64,000 bases of DNA from Sambucus nigra. Lineage: Eukaryota; Streptophyta; Magnoliopsida; Dipsacales; Adoxaceae. Positions 24,355 through 35,011 of the stretch are shown here, in pieces. The stretch spans positions 503,851,760 to 503,915,759 of the forward strand of contig OX422210.1 in NCBI GenBank assembly GCA_949130495.1, written 5' to 3'. The first letter of the stretch is position 1; the number at the start of each line of letters is the position of its first letter. The position numbers and the translations under genes are program-made. A model generated the notes under the pieces. That model searched no databases. It saw nothing but the letters and a program-made list of their open reading frames with translations, and had not been told where the DNA came from.

Positions 24355-26742
24355 TCACCGGCCATCGTCCGGGTTGGGGATGAACTCATATTTACTATCA
24401 GAGTCCACCTAAATGTCATTAAGAAACTGGTGAGGATTAGCATCCAAAGGAACCCATTGTTTATCCCTCCCAAAGGGAGTCGACTATACGCAAGACAGTC
24501 AACCTGGTACATGTAGTAGATCTAGGAATCCTTCGGTTCATTTAACACTTTGAGTTCATTCAGCAACCCATGATTTTATGCCACGTCCTATACCTCTTGT
24601 AACTGTGCAAGGGCATCCTACCATCCCTCATCATAACCAGCTACATATGCAACTTGAGTATCCTTATGAATAAGAGCTTGAGCCTCTTAATGTCTCTTTG
24701 CTAGCTGGAAATAATGACATTTTTCCTCTGGAGTTCTTCTTCCATCTCAAAGACCTTTTTCTTCAAGGCATTATTCTCGGCCTGAATTAGTTCACCGACC
24801 TTGCCTACATCCTTGCTCATAGCAAGCTAGGCATTCAGGTCGGTTATCTCCTCCTGTACAGAGGAGCTAATATCCTCTATGTCCTGGAGGTCATCCTTCA
24901 GCTGTTGACCAGTTTGGATTGGTCCTTATACGTCATCGTTCTCCCCTTCAAAACCTTACAAACTTTTACAAATAATATCAGTAAAAGAAAAAAAGACAAT
25001 GCTTCTTTCATTAATTATAAGGGGGAGGCAGGAGCTAGTACAACCAAAAAAGAAAAAAAAATACAACACTTCAAGAAGTCAAAGAAGAAAAGGCCTAAAA
25101 CTATAGGTATTCAATCTAATTGATTAGAGGACATTAGACCCTTTCCCTTATTAGAAGCCTCGACTGTATGCTTGGCAGTCATTTCAACCTCGCCTGATAT
25201 TCCTTCAGCTTGGTCGGCAGGTTGGCCAAAAGAAGAATCCTCCTCGACAATAAAACAAGGGCCCAAATGATGTCTCTAGAATAACTCTGATTCTCGAAAT
25301 ACCCCTTATGCCTTCAGGGCTTAATCCTAGCCTTTCTTAAAATAAATCATCTAAGCATAGGTGATCTGGATCTCAGCATCATCATAGGCCGGATTCCATC
25401 CATCGGTATAGTTGTTGTCCTTGATCCCAGGGATCTCACCCTTTAGCTTCTGTATCCTCTCGGCCAGCCTATTCTTCTCCCCGACCACCTTGTCCTTTTA
25501 CACAGTAATAAGGCTATTGGTCATCTTCATCTCGACCAAAGCCTTCACAGAGGCCTCCTTTTCCAACTCGAATGTGTTTCGAGAAGTAGCCAAACCCTCC
25601 TGGGACTTTTTCAGGGCTTCGGCCAGCTTTTGGTTTTTCCTAGATTATTTGGTGTGACCATCTAGCAGAGTGGTGAGGTCTTCTACACACTTCAAATGGA
25701 AACCAAGGAGTAGGTATGGGAAAGCGATACATTTGAATATAATAAAAACAGGAAAAGAGAAAAATGAATAGAGTGATAGCTTAGTTATACGTGAGGTCCA
25801 AGTGGTTGGAACCCAACCTTGATGACCTCGGTCAACAATAAGCATTGCACTCTTCAGAAGACTGGGAACAAGGGTGGGGTTATTGGCCACACTCTCCCCC
25901 TAAGTAGCAATAAAGAGAGAGGGAATACTTCACAAAAGTATCAACGGGCTTCTTATTTCTCTTCTCTTTTTCTCTCTTCCTCTCCTCTTCCCTCCTCCTA
26001 TCTTCCACTCTTTTCTTCTCTTCTTTTCTTTTTTTTCTTCTCTCCCCCCTTCTCCTTAATTCTCGAACTGGAATAACTGGTCCTGGGGGAATCCACCTCA
26101 AATGTTTTTAGGGCTTTAACCCTGTGAGATATCAGGACCTGATAATCGTCATCCTCATTCTCGAGCAATAGCCTCCTCTTTAGGGGAGCCATTTGTTACT
26201 CTTCCTCTTCCTCTTCCTCTTCCTCTTCCTCTTCCTCTTCCTCTTCCTCTTCTTCTTCTTCTTCTTCTTCTTCTTCTATTTCTTCTTATTATTATTATTC
26301 CTCTTCTCCTTGGGAGGAGGAACCAATGTCCACAAGCCCCAACAAGCTATAATTCTCCTCATCCAAAAGAGTTATATCAAGGATCTCATCCACCGATCGA
26401 GTAATAAATCTAGATGTGGTGTTGGCGTATTCAGGAAGATAGGCAGTCGACCGGGATGTTCACTGTCGGGAAGTCTATCCTTGACATTCTAGGATTTCAC
26501 GAGGTCAACACCCCTTATCTAGCAAAGAGAGGGCTCCCTATTCTTATTAAGAGATACATAAAGACGAAAGCCAAGATGTATTACCAAACAGAGAAAATGG
26601 CAAGAATAAAAAGACAAGCAATTCATAGAAGAGGATAACTAATAACCTATCTTCTCCTTCCCCCAGTTAGGACCGAAGGGGCCTCTAGGCCTCTCACCCA
26701 TAGGTAGAGGAGGATGCTTCCAATTTTTGTTTATGAAACCCT
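24355..26742 (-). pseudogene. Antisense gene of element A, C-terminal part
   Basis: On the minus strand the antisense gene continues after the S1 insertion with KGFINKNWKHPPLPMGERPR, then GPFGPNW. A pre-acidic part (HLDLLLDRW; DIGSSSQGEEE) and a poly-Glu run encoded by GAA/GAG repeats (about 26200-26275) follow, then MAPLKRRLLLENEDDDYQVL. Long coiled-coil-like stretches occupy 24600-25640 (KLAEALKKSQEGLATSRNTF; KDKVVGEKNRLAERIQKLKG; NNALKKKVFEMEEELQRKN). The end reads NDIQVDSDSKYEFIPNPDDG, with a TGA stop at 24355-24357. Stops and shifts are frequent. Such antisense ORFs are known from Tat-lineage elements; their function is not settled. Confidence 0.78.
26198..26275. repeat. CTTCCT/CTT microsatellite in the antisense gene
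   Basis: About 13 units alternating CTCTTC and then CTT repeats on the plus strand. On the minus strand they are GAA/GAG codons in frame with the acidic stretch. Four TAA codons directly upstream look like mutated GAA units. Confidence 0.85.
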
Positions 26743-29700
26743 TGTGACACCCTGCCTAATAAAATACTGGGTGATCAGTCCTATGCCAAATTAAAACAGG
26801 AATCCCAGTTGGTTCATCTTTAGTATCACTGTCGAAAACATGTTAAAACTTACTAACCACCTAGTATTCCAAAAGCTGGTGCCAATTTTAACTTTTTAAT
26901 TAAACAAAATAGTACATGCGGAAATAAATATGAACCATTCACACAACTGAATAAACCTCAACTGGATGATTAATTACACAACTTGCCGAATAAACTACCG
27001 GCCACCAAAGTGAAATAATCCAATACAAATATTCAATACCGGAATAAAATAAATCTGAAAACTAAACTGAAAGTCTGGGCGACATGCCCTAAATAAAACT
27101 GGAACTGATGAATGATTCCTACTCTAGGAATGAATGAGCGATGCGTCTAATCCAAATTCCTGCTAGCATCCACATGTGTCGCAGTTCCTTGTCCCTGGAA
27201 TAGAATATCAATCCTGACGTCCCTATGGCTGGACACCTAAAAGGTTTCGAAATAGTTTTATAGCAAGGGTTAGAACCCAAAACATTTTGAAAATATTTAG
27301 CAAGTGAATTAACTGCAGTAATTTAAAATGCATGAATGTGCTTCATATTTAAGTTAGTGTCGCACTCCCTTGTGGACATTCTCACCCCTCCACTAATGTG
27401 CACACCTAACGTTTACCTTAACCCCACCTACTTGTACTACCCCGTCCAACTAGTCCTGGTATAACCTTTCCTTGTCATACTACTCTAACCCGAGTATAAT
27501 GATTCTTGAATTATAAGTTATCTCACAATTAATTTAATTAATTCCTTCTTAAATAGTAGCATATAACCGTGTCACAAGTTATATAAAGTAAATACATCAC
27601 ACACTGTATTATTACCCGCATATAATATTGAATATCATTATATACGTACCTTTACTAACACATCCACACATATAACATACGTATATCCATCCCTCCGAGT
27701 ATACCCTCGTCGGATGATTCCCCCTAAGTGCTATCCCACTAGGTGTGCTCACATAACCTAGTTATCCAAGTTGGATTCGCTCACCAACCTGGCCTAAAAC
27801 ACAAACGAAGTGGAGGCGGTCATATTCCTTCCCTAAAAGTGAGATAAATCCCTCACCCATATACCGGACGCTATGACCTGGGGATATACTCTCCTTACTC
27901 CTCAAGCTAGGGGATTCACCCACATCGCGCAACCTCCCTTGATAGCACTAGAGTATATAAATTGAATAAATATGTAGTCACTGATATTTAATATCACACA
28001 CAATTATACACGTATATATATACTATCACTACACCGTATATATATAATATAAACCCCGGCTTTATCATGTACTCAAAATTCCGTACACTAGCCTGCAATT
28101 TCCTGAGTCTGTGGCCCGACTCAACATAATTAATTTTCTCACTTAATAATTTATTATCTTCCCAAGTCTACGGTACGACTCTAATATAATTAATTCACAC
28201 CTCAATTAATATAATACTTTCTCCGAGTCTATGGTCCGACTCTAATTAAATTAATTAATACACCCATTAATTTAATACCTCCCCGAGTCTATCGTCCGAC
28301 TCTAATTAAATCAATTAACACACCTATTAATTTAACACCTACCCGAGTCTATCGTCCGACTCTAATTAAATTAATTAACACACCCATTAATTTAATACCT
28401 CCCCGAGTCTATTGTTCGACTCTAATTAAATTAATTAACACACTTATTAATTTAATACCCACCCGAGTCTATCGTCCGACTCTAATTAAATTAACTATCA
28501 CACCTATTAATTTAATACCTACCCGAGTCTATCGTCCGACTCTAATTAAATTAATTAATACACATATTAATTTAATACCTCTCCAAGTCTATCGTCCGAC
28601 TCTAATTAAATTAATTAACACACTTATTAATTTAATACCTACCCGAGTCTATCGTCCGACTCTAATTAAATTAACTATCACACCTATTAATTTAATACCT
28701 ACCCGAGTCTATCGTCCGACTCTAATTAAATTAATTAATACACCTATTAATTTAATACCTCCATGAGTCTATCGTCCGACTCTAATTAAATTAATTAACA
28801 CACTTATTAATTTAATACATACCCGAGTCTACAATCTGGCTCTAATTAAATTAATTATTACACCCATTAATTTAATACCGATCCGAGACTGTGGTACGAC
28901 TCTCATTTAATTAATTTACACATTAATTAATTAATACCCTTCCCGAGTCTACAATCAGACTCTAAATTAATTAATCACAACATCAATTAATTTAATACTT
29001 TTTCGAGTCTACCTTTCGACTCTACCTTCATTAATTAACACATCCATTAATTTAATAACTTGGTGTCACTCAACCATTATCCCCGGACTCGCTCACTTGG
29101 CCCATAACTTAATATTTCCCGAGTCTATGTTCCTATCACAAGGAAACACACAATAGGCATTCACAACCCAAGTAATCTTATAAAACAGTAGGTATTTACA
29201 CAACCTAATTATTCATACTTGTATGTAATATATTTCTCTCTAATATTCACCGTACTTGTTTGCTTTACGAATTTATTTCACTTTCGTATTAATTCAAGTA
29301 TTCACACAAATCTAAGGATCCTAGTTACCCCTTGTTATATCAATTCAGTAGTTACCCTTGTTAACCCACTGACCTAACCAATTTAAGCTCGCTCACACTT
29401 TTCCGTAATTATATTCTTATCATCTCGAATTAGAGTGCATCACAATCAAGCCTATGAATCTCCACTTTAACTCTCTCAAAAAATTAAAGTTAAACACTCA
29501 ATCATAGACCTGCTTACATATCATTATTCCATCAATATATTTCATCAAGTTTCCAAACACTTCACCGATAAAATTTTAGACATTTGAGGCTTAAAAAGAA
29601 AATTCCCAAATTTTCTGGCAGATTAAACACCCTCTAGTAAAATTTCGATTTCTAGCTCTACAGAACTCCGATTGACCTGATTCCAAGTTCATTGGATATC

Positions 29701-30815
29701 TAAGAGAAATAAATTTCCAGTAATGTATGGTTCACACTCTAATTAGAAGTAAAATTCAAATCGCACACGTTTAAAGTCACGTCAAAATTCTGGCAGATTA
29801 CTATGTTGACAGATCAAACACCCTGTAGTAAAATGTCGATTACTCCCTCTACAGAACTCCGATTGACCTGATTCTAAGTTCATTGGATAGCTAAGAGAAA
29901 TACCTTCCCATGCATATATGGTTCACAATCTAATTCGAAGTACAACTCATATGGAATACGTTTAAAGTTGTGTCAAAAATTCTGGCAGATTAACCTCTTG
30001 GGTTCATCAAATAAACCCTAAGTCATTCAAGATTCATGTACTTCATCCAAGAACTCATAAAGATTCTATATTAATCATCAAATATATTCAAATTTCATTT
30101 TATCTTTACTTAGGGATATATAATACACCTATTTCTTACTTTAAATCTCAACCAAGTATTCTATTAACAAAACCCCATTTTGTACCCATTAATCCCCAAA
30201 ACGAATTTTAGTTTACACATCACTAAACTATGAATTGGATATCACCATTTACACATTACAGCAAGTTAACCACTTGCCTGGAATTATTCGTAGAGTCTGA
30301 TCCGTTGGTGTAGTCCCATAATTCGGCTCCAATAATCCCCAATTGGCTCTTGATTTGCTTTCCCCCAATTTCCCTCTCAAGCCCTAGGCTTAGAATTTGT
30401 GTTTAATGTCGTTTAACACTTCTCCATTTAGGTTAAAAACCCTTAATCCCGTTTTTGGCCATCTGGGCCTAATGAAAATGGCCCAACTCACCCCGTGTGG
30501 GCCCGGTTATGCTCAAAAATACCCCGAGACCCAATTACTACCTCCCAGGTACTCTTTTCTGACTATCTCGACCCATCCGGACGCAACTGCGCACTCGGAA
30601 TTTCCATCCGAAATACTTTTTGACATTTCCAAATTTCGACCTCAAAATAAGACACACATTAATTCGAACAATTAAACTTAAAGTCGCTAATTATAATTAA
30701 TTCGGCTCACTCAAATAAATTATCCAACTCATGAATTTAAGTTTCTCCAATTTAAATATTTGTGTAACTCCCAAAATAATTAAATATTTAATCCTCAAAA
30801 TTACGGGGTGTTACA
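26743..30815 (-). mobile_element. Solo LTR S1 (Tekay-like), carrying a 60-bp repeat array
   Basis: 4073 bp. In minus orientation it starts TGTAACACCCCG (30815 end) and ends CAGGGTGTCACA (26743 end). Flanks ACCCT (26738-26742) and ATCCT (30816-30820) match at four of five bases. Sequence just inside both ends is homologous to S3, for example the CTGACTATCTC block near 30559 and the ATTCTCACC block near 27380. No coding sequence is present, and 5-bp duplication plus TG...CA ends indicate a solo LTR rather than a DNA transposon. Termini resemble those of chromodomain element C (TGTAATACCC...GTGTGACA), hence the Tekay-like label (inference). It splits the antisense gene of A. Confidence 0.83.
28081..29063. 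repeat. 60-bp tandem array inside S1 (about 16 copies)
   Basis: Monomers are almost exactly 60 bp with core CCGAGTCTATCGTCCGACTC followed by an ATTAAATTAAT block, a CACACC spacer and an ATTAATTTAAT block. Outer copies are diverged, central copies (28201-28860) nearly identical. Within 28441-28800 three monomer types recur in order A-B-C-A-B-C, a 180-bp higher-order repeat. Each monomer contains GAGTC-N8-GACTC and an 11-bp inverted pair ATTAATTTAAT/ATTAAATTAAT. Confidence 0.95.
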
Positions 30816-31238
30816 ATCCTGATCCAAATATCTCTTGTTAGAATCAATGAGGCTCGCGATCAGGACTCTGTTATCCCTATGCACTTTCAAGTATAAAAGA
30901 CCATTAGAAGTGCGCGATCAGACATAAAAGAATAGGATCTCATGGACCTCTGGATTGGTCCCATATAGTTCATTGATTCTATGAACTCCATTTACTATCC
31001 TCCAAGTGTTGGATGCACATTTAGTGGGGACAACTTCAAAATAATCAAAGAACTCATAAAATAGGCGATTTGGGGGGAAAGTGAAACCCCCCTGGACTAT
31101 AGGAAGGGTGTGTATCAAGTGCCCCTTATCCATGTCAATAACATTTTTGGGCATGGAGGCACAGTCGATCTTTACCGAGTCCGATATGGAGTACCTTTTT
31201 TTAAACTCTTGTACAGTTCTACCATCAAGAGTAACCAT
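30816..31238 (-). pseudogene. Antisense gene of element A, N-terminal part (Transposase_28-like domain)
   Basis: The frame from ATG at 31238 reads MVTLDGRTVQEFKKRYSISD, then HTLPIVQGGFTFPPNRLFYE, FFDYFEVVPTKCASNTWRIV and NELYGTNPEVHEILFFYV, stop at 30918, and past the stop SRTSNGLLYLKVHRDNRVLI to the insertion point. The LP-G-FTFP-FF-EFF-YF-P-Q-PN-WRI pattern is that of the Pfam family annotated as putative gypsy type transposon (Transposase_28, PF04195). It lies between integrase and the 3' LTR, on the strand opposite to gag-pol. An upstream in-frame ATG at 31388 would add a hydrophobic stretch of 50 residues; I prefer 31238 because family motifs begin soon after it. One Trp-to-stop type change is visible. 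Confidence 0.8.
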
Positions 31239-31690
31239 TAAAGAAGGAATTGCAAACAGTAAAATGATACGGACAAAAATTAGGAAGAATAGAAGAAAGG
31301 TAAAAGAACCTACAAGGAAAACGGAGCAAGGAAAATTTAAAAATATGAAGAACAAAGAAGAAGACTCAAAGGAATAGTTCACACACAAGAAAATCTTGGA
31401 ACGTGAAGTGACGACTGCTGGAACCTGAACGGTGTTTGAATCCAGTGTAAATGATGAGAAACACTTCCCAAGGAAGATTTTGGCGCTTCAAATCTCCGCT
31501 TGGACTGGCGCGCCCCTGGCTTTTTGAGGTTATTACAAGTATGCCATCCATGTCATTTCTAACTCCACGTGGACAATCGTACCCTTAACAGTTCCCAAGT
31601 ACTACAAATGTGCCATGCCGATTATTGAAGGAGTTCCAAGACTTAGGCCCTAGACTCACTTAAAATTTATCCATCTAACATTTTAGCGTG
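31239..31690 (-). promoter_or_regulatory. Probable promoter/leader region of the antisense gene
   Basis: About 450 bp between the antisense ATG and the polypurine tract of A. Known antisense genes of Tat elements are driven from here or from the LTR. I see no convincing TATA box or start site. The assignment rests on position only. Confidence 0.35.
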
Positions 31691-31707
31691 ATGATTTTAG
31701 GGGCAAT
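31691..31707 (+). other. Element A polypurine tract region
   Basis: ATGATTTTAGGGGCAAT directly precedes the 3' LTR start TGTGGGGG. The AGGGGCAA core is the probable plus-strand primer. Confidence 0.75.
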
Positions 31708-32143
31708 TGTGGGGGCTTATTTATTCTAGACCAATATTTCAGTCGACCAACCGAAATGCGAAATGGACTGCCCGACCCAAGTCAAAATATCTATTTTAGA
31801 TCCGTGTATATGACATGTGCTTAAATGCATGGAGATAGACTCAAATCGGTTACCAACAATCTCCGAGAAGATATTTAGAGACACCTACGAGTTATCTACA
31901 AGCTAGTTGAGTTACTTGTATAATTCAATCACTTATCTTTGCAATTATAAAATATAAACCCTAACCCATGGCAAAAGGATGTAACTTTGATTATTTGAGA
32001 GACACTAATAGAATACACCAACATTTCCGTGGACGTAGAAAAGTTGCCAAATCACGTATATTTGGTGTTGTGTGTGATCATTTATATTTCTTATCTCGAT
32101 ATTGCTTTCTAGATTACTCATTGTGATAATTCTTGTACTCACA
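31708..32143 (+). repeat. Element A 3' LTR
   Basis: 436 bp, TGTGGGGG to ACTCACA, followed by the duplication ACCAC. It retains about 120 bp (near 31968-32090) missing from the 5' copy. Many substitutions separate the two copies, consistent with an old insertion. Confidence 0.92.
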
Positions 32144-32148
32144 ACCAC

Positions 32149-33270
32149 CATTACACCACCAAAAAAATCAACCTACCGCATCATCAAAGTTAGAATTTAA
32201 GTTTCGTAGAAGGTCTAAATACTATTCACTCAAACTTGCTACTTTAGTGATATTACTCATTTTTCTACTTAGTAATATATTGTTTGCATTTATTTTATAA
32301 TACCTAACCCTAATCAACATTTTTATTACTCATATATTCATAAAACTTATTTTCATAAACTCAAAAAACCAAAAAAGGTTTAATATATCAATCCTAAATT
32401 AATTTTTTCCTCCCATTTTTCCTACGCATATTTCACTTGTGCACACTTTACAACAAATCAAAATAAGGAAATTCTAGTTTTGGGTTCATGGGTTAAATTT
32501 CACCCTCGTGTACGTTTGAACTACGTGGACTTTGATGTCGGTTCTGGCTATGTCGGCATCCCAAGTTAATCATAGGATTCGGGCCCTTTTTTGTTATTTT
32601 CCATAGTATGATCTTACCTCACCTTCTTTATACTTATAGTAGTTTATTTACTTTATCCTTTTAGCAATCCTGTTGACATGCACATTCACTCTTTCATAGA
32701 TAATCGTGATCTGACGCATTTTTCACATCTGGCCACTTTTTATGTTTCTTTCTTTTTTATTTATACTCCTTCGACCGACTTGTTCTCGCCCTTCCCATAG
32801 TGCGGATATAATGAGGATAATGTCCATGAACCTTCTACACATACACACACATTTGTCATCCTACGAATATTGTACAGATTTTCGGAGAAAAGGGAGAATA
32901 TTATCATAGACAATGAGAGACAAAATGGTCGTAAAGGGTGCCTATTACCTTCCCATTCCGTAACTTAGTCCTCGAATCCATGATCTATTTGGTTTCGTAT
33001 GCATCAGTTTGTCTTATTATGTCATTTCTTAGGGGATGGGTATATTGAGCAAAATAGGATGGCGACTCCATTCTTTATCTTCTATAACCCTTTACGACAA
33101 GGTATTATGTCCGTGGGAGCCTGTGAAGATCGCGTGATTAGCGGTAAGACGATTTTCTTCCTTGATCCCCACACTAACCATCTCTTTTGGGGCAAACCAC
33201 CCGTCGAGTCTAGGAAGGCCACTTTGGAAACTCCAATGGTAACTTTATTTTTAGAGGACTACACTCTATT
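32149..33270 (+). repeat. Ogre-like LTR fragment H1, right part
   Basis: Continues H1 after element A. At about 32938-33000 the motif GGGTGCCTATTACCTTCCC and a following GGTTTCG block, then TGGCGACTCC at 33060, match the 3' end of Ogre-like LTRs and their leader. The same motif order occurs in reverse complement around 46280-46440. The frame 32999-33352 has no known motif. Confidence 0.5.
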
Positions 33271-33790
33271 TACATGTGTTTTCTTTTCTTTTTTCCCATT
33301 TACTCTATTTTCTACATGTGTATATGTGCCTCCACTTGTATATTCTTATTAATCTCATGCTCACATGTTGTATACATGCATTACTTATATCATGCTATCC
33401 TTGTATATTATTTTCTCCATCATGCTCCTTTTTCTCATTGCATGTATATACCCCCTTTTTTATTACATACTTCATGATTTATTCACTTTTTTATACTCAT
33501 TCTCTATTCACACATTAAACTCTCACTTATATATACCATGTTACACTCCACTAATTCATAATTTTGCATGCTTGATGTCACTCATAGATATCCATCCTTG
33601 TTCCCACTTGTATATGTCCACATGCTTGCTAACCTTCTCAACATACCACTTGTGTATATATCCACCTTATTCTCACTCACACACATGTTCACATTACTCT
33701 CACATGCACACCCTTCATGTTATTATCACTAGCACACGCTTTCACAATACTTTATTATCACTCGCACATGTTTCCATGTCACTCTTACTT

Positions 33791-33824
<34 letters not shown>

Positions 33825-33960
33825 TTGTGTATATTCACATGTCTCACACCTTGTATATATTCCACGCTTCATGGTTGCTTGTACATATTTGGTAGCTTTA
33901 CTCTCCTTGTATACTTAGCTCATTTTCACATGTATATTCCCATGATCTACTTCATGCTTA
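33270..33960 (+). repeat. Degenerate CACTTGTATAT-type repeat region
   Basis: About 700 bp with repeated variants of CACTTGTATATNCC and CACATGT, including a (TA)n run at 33794-33822. Overlapping frames here read as Tyr/His/Leu-rich low complexity and are artefacts. It probably is part of the leader of the H1 element. Confidence 0.6.
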
Positions 33961-35011
33961 GTAGTAGTACTTACTCCCTTTATTATATATAAATATTTCC
34001 ATAAATACTAACTAAGGCTCATGTATTTGCACACAACATCATATGAGCACTATATTTTCACCAAAATTTTCTCTTGGGCAGGACGGAGGGGGGGGGGGGG
34101 GGAGGTGGTCACTTCGTAATGGGTTGTCAGTTCTACGGGGCGTGGTTAACTAAAGAAATATGATTATCACCTTCTAGTGTCCTAGTACTTTTGATGTATA
34201 TCGAGCAGTTCCCCCTGCATCATACCGTTTGACCAAACTCACAATAGGAGCTATATAGTAGGGAACTCGTTCATGTATGTTGAGTATATCGACTTCTCTC
34301 TCACACGTACTGTCACCACGTGGTATATTGTAAGGCAATTCACATACACTCAGGTATATCAAATTGCTTCTCTACATATACTGATGAATGATTTCCCTTA
34401 TACACAAGAGATATATCTTGGAAGTCATGCCAAAGTTAGGAACCCTTATATTAACTTCCCAAGGCATAAATATCATATAGATGTTTAACCTAGGACACTC
34501 ATACCTAGTTTTTCGATTTTTAAATGCGTAACTATGACTAAATTTTGGGTCACCTTATCATTTGAATTTTGTACTATATTTTCTATTTTTAAAATAGAAT
34601 TTTATGCATGAGTCTGGAAACAAGTCAAATCGTTTCTTGCATCACATACCCTATTCTTTCCCAGACTCAGGCCTTGTCCGACATTTCACTTGCACCCTGG
34701 TTGGAAAATAATACAAGTGAAACCTAATAATAACAACTATACTGAGGAATTTTTTTTCCATCCCTTCCCAAAAATACAAAATATATTTATTTCCTTTTCC
34801 ACAAAAAATTAATACCAAAAATATTTTATCTTTTTTCTCAAAATACAGAAAATATTCTATTTTAACCAAAAAATAAAAGAAATCTTTCCCTCTCTAGTAC
34901 GATCTCATACCCTAGTTTTGTCTGGCTCCCTATTGGCTCAGATCTTCTATCAAGACACCCAGGAGTTCAACACACTTGTCATCTTCCACATAAATCGAGA
35001 GATCCTACTAA
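33961..35011. other. No gene recognised
   Basis: Contains a run of 15 G at 34088-34102 and AT-rich sequence with motif-less frames (34174-34362, 34273-34488, 34651-34869). It is contiguous with 45820 onward once element C is removed. Confidence 0.5.

Larger units (their letters stand above)
6975..32143 (+). mobile_element. Element A: Tat-type Ty3/gypsy retrotransposon with two nested insertions
   Basis: Two related LTRs (6975-7284 and 31708-32143), both starting TGTGGGGGCTTATTTATTC, bound the element. The five bases before it (6970-6974) and after it (32144-32148) are both ACCAC, a perfect target-site duplication. Inside on the plus strand are a primer-binding site, gag, protease, RT, RNase H, a second RNase H and integrase in Tat-group order. 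An antisense gene and a purine-rich tract before the 3' LTR follow. Removing element B (9788-20336), solo LTR S1 (26743-30815) and their duplications leaves about 10.5 kb, a normal size for this group. Many stops and frameshifts mean it cannot move on its own. Tat membership rests on the second RNase H and the antisense gene. Confidence 0.92.

Noticed and set aside
26193..26492. Frame starting with a long Leu-Phe repeat
   Set aside because: Antisense shadow of the GAA/GAG microsatellite in the minus-strand gene.
28081..29063. Possible CRISPR array
   Set aside because: Head-to-tail 60-bp tandem repeats without spacers, inside a plant LTR; no cas genes.
26743..30815. S1 (and S2, S3) as DNA transposons because of their inverted ends
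   Set aside because: Five-base duplications, TG...CA ends and likeness to the LTR ends of element C fit solo LTRs better.
33274..33992. Long overlapping Tyr/His-rich frames
   Set aside because: Low-complexity repeat zone; all frames look alike and no motif or start context supports a gene.
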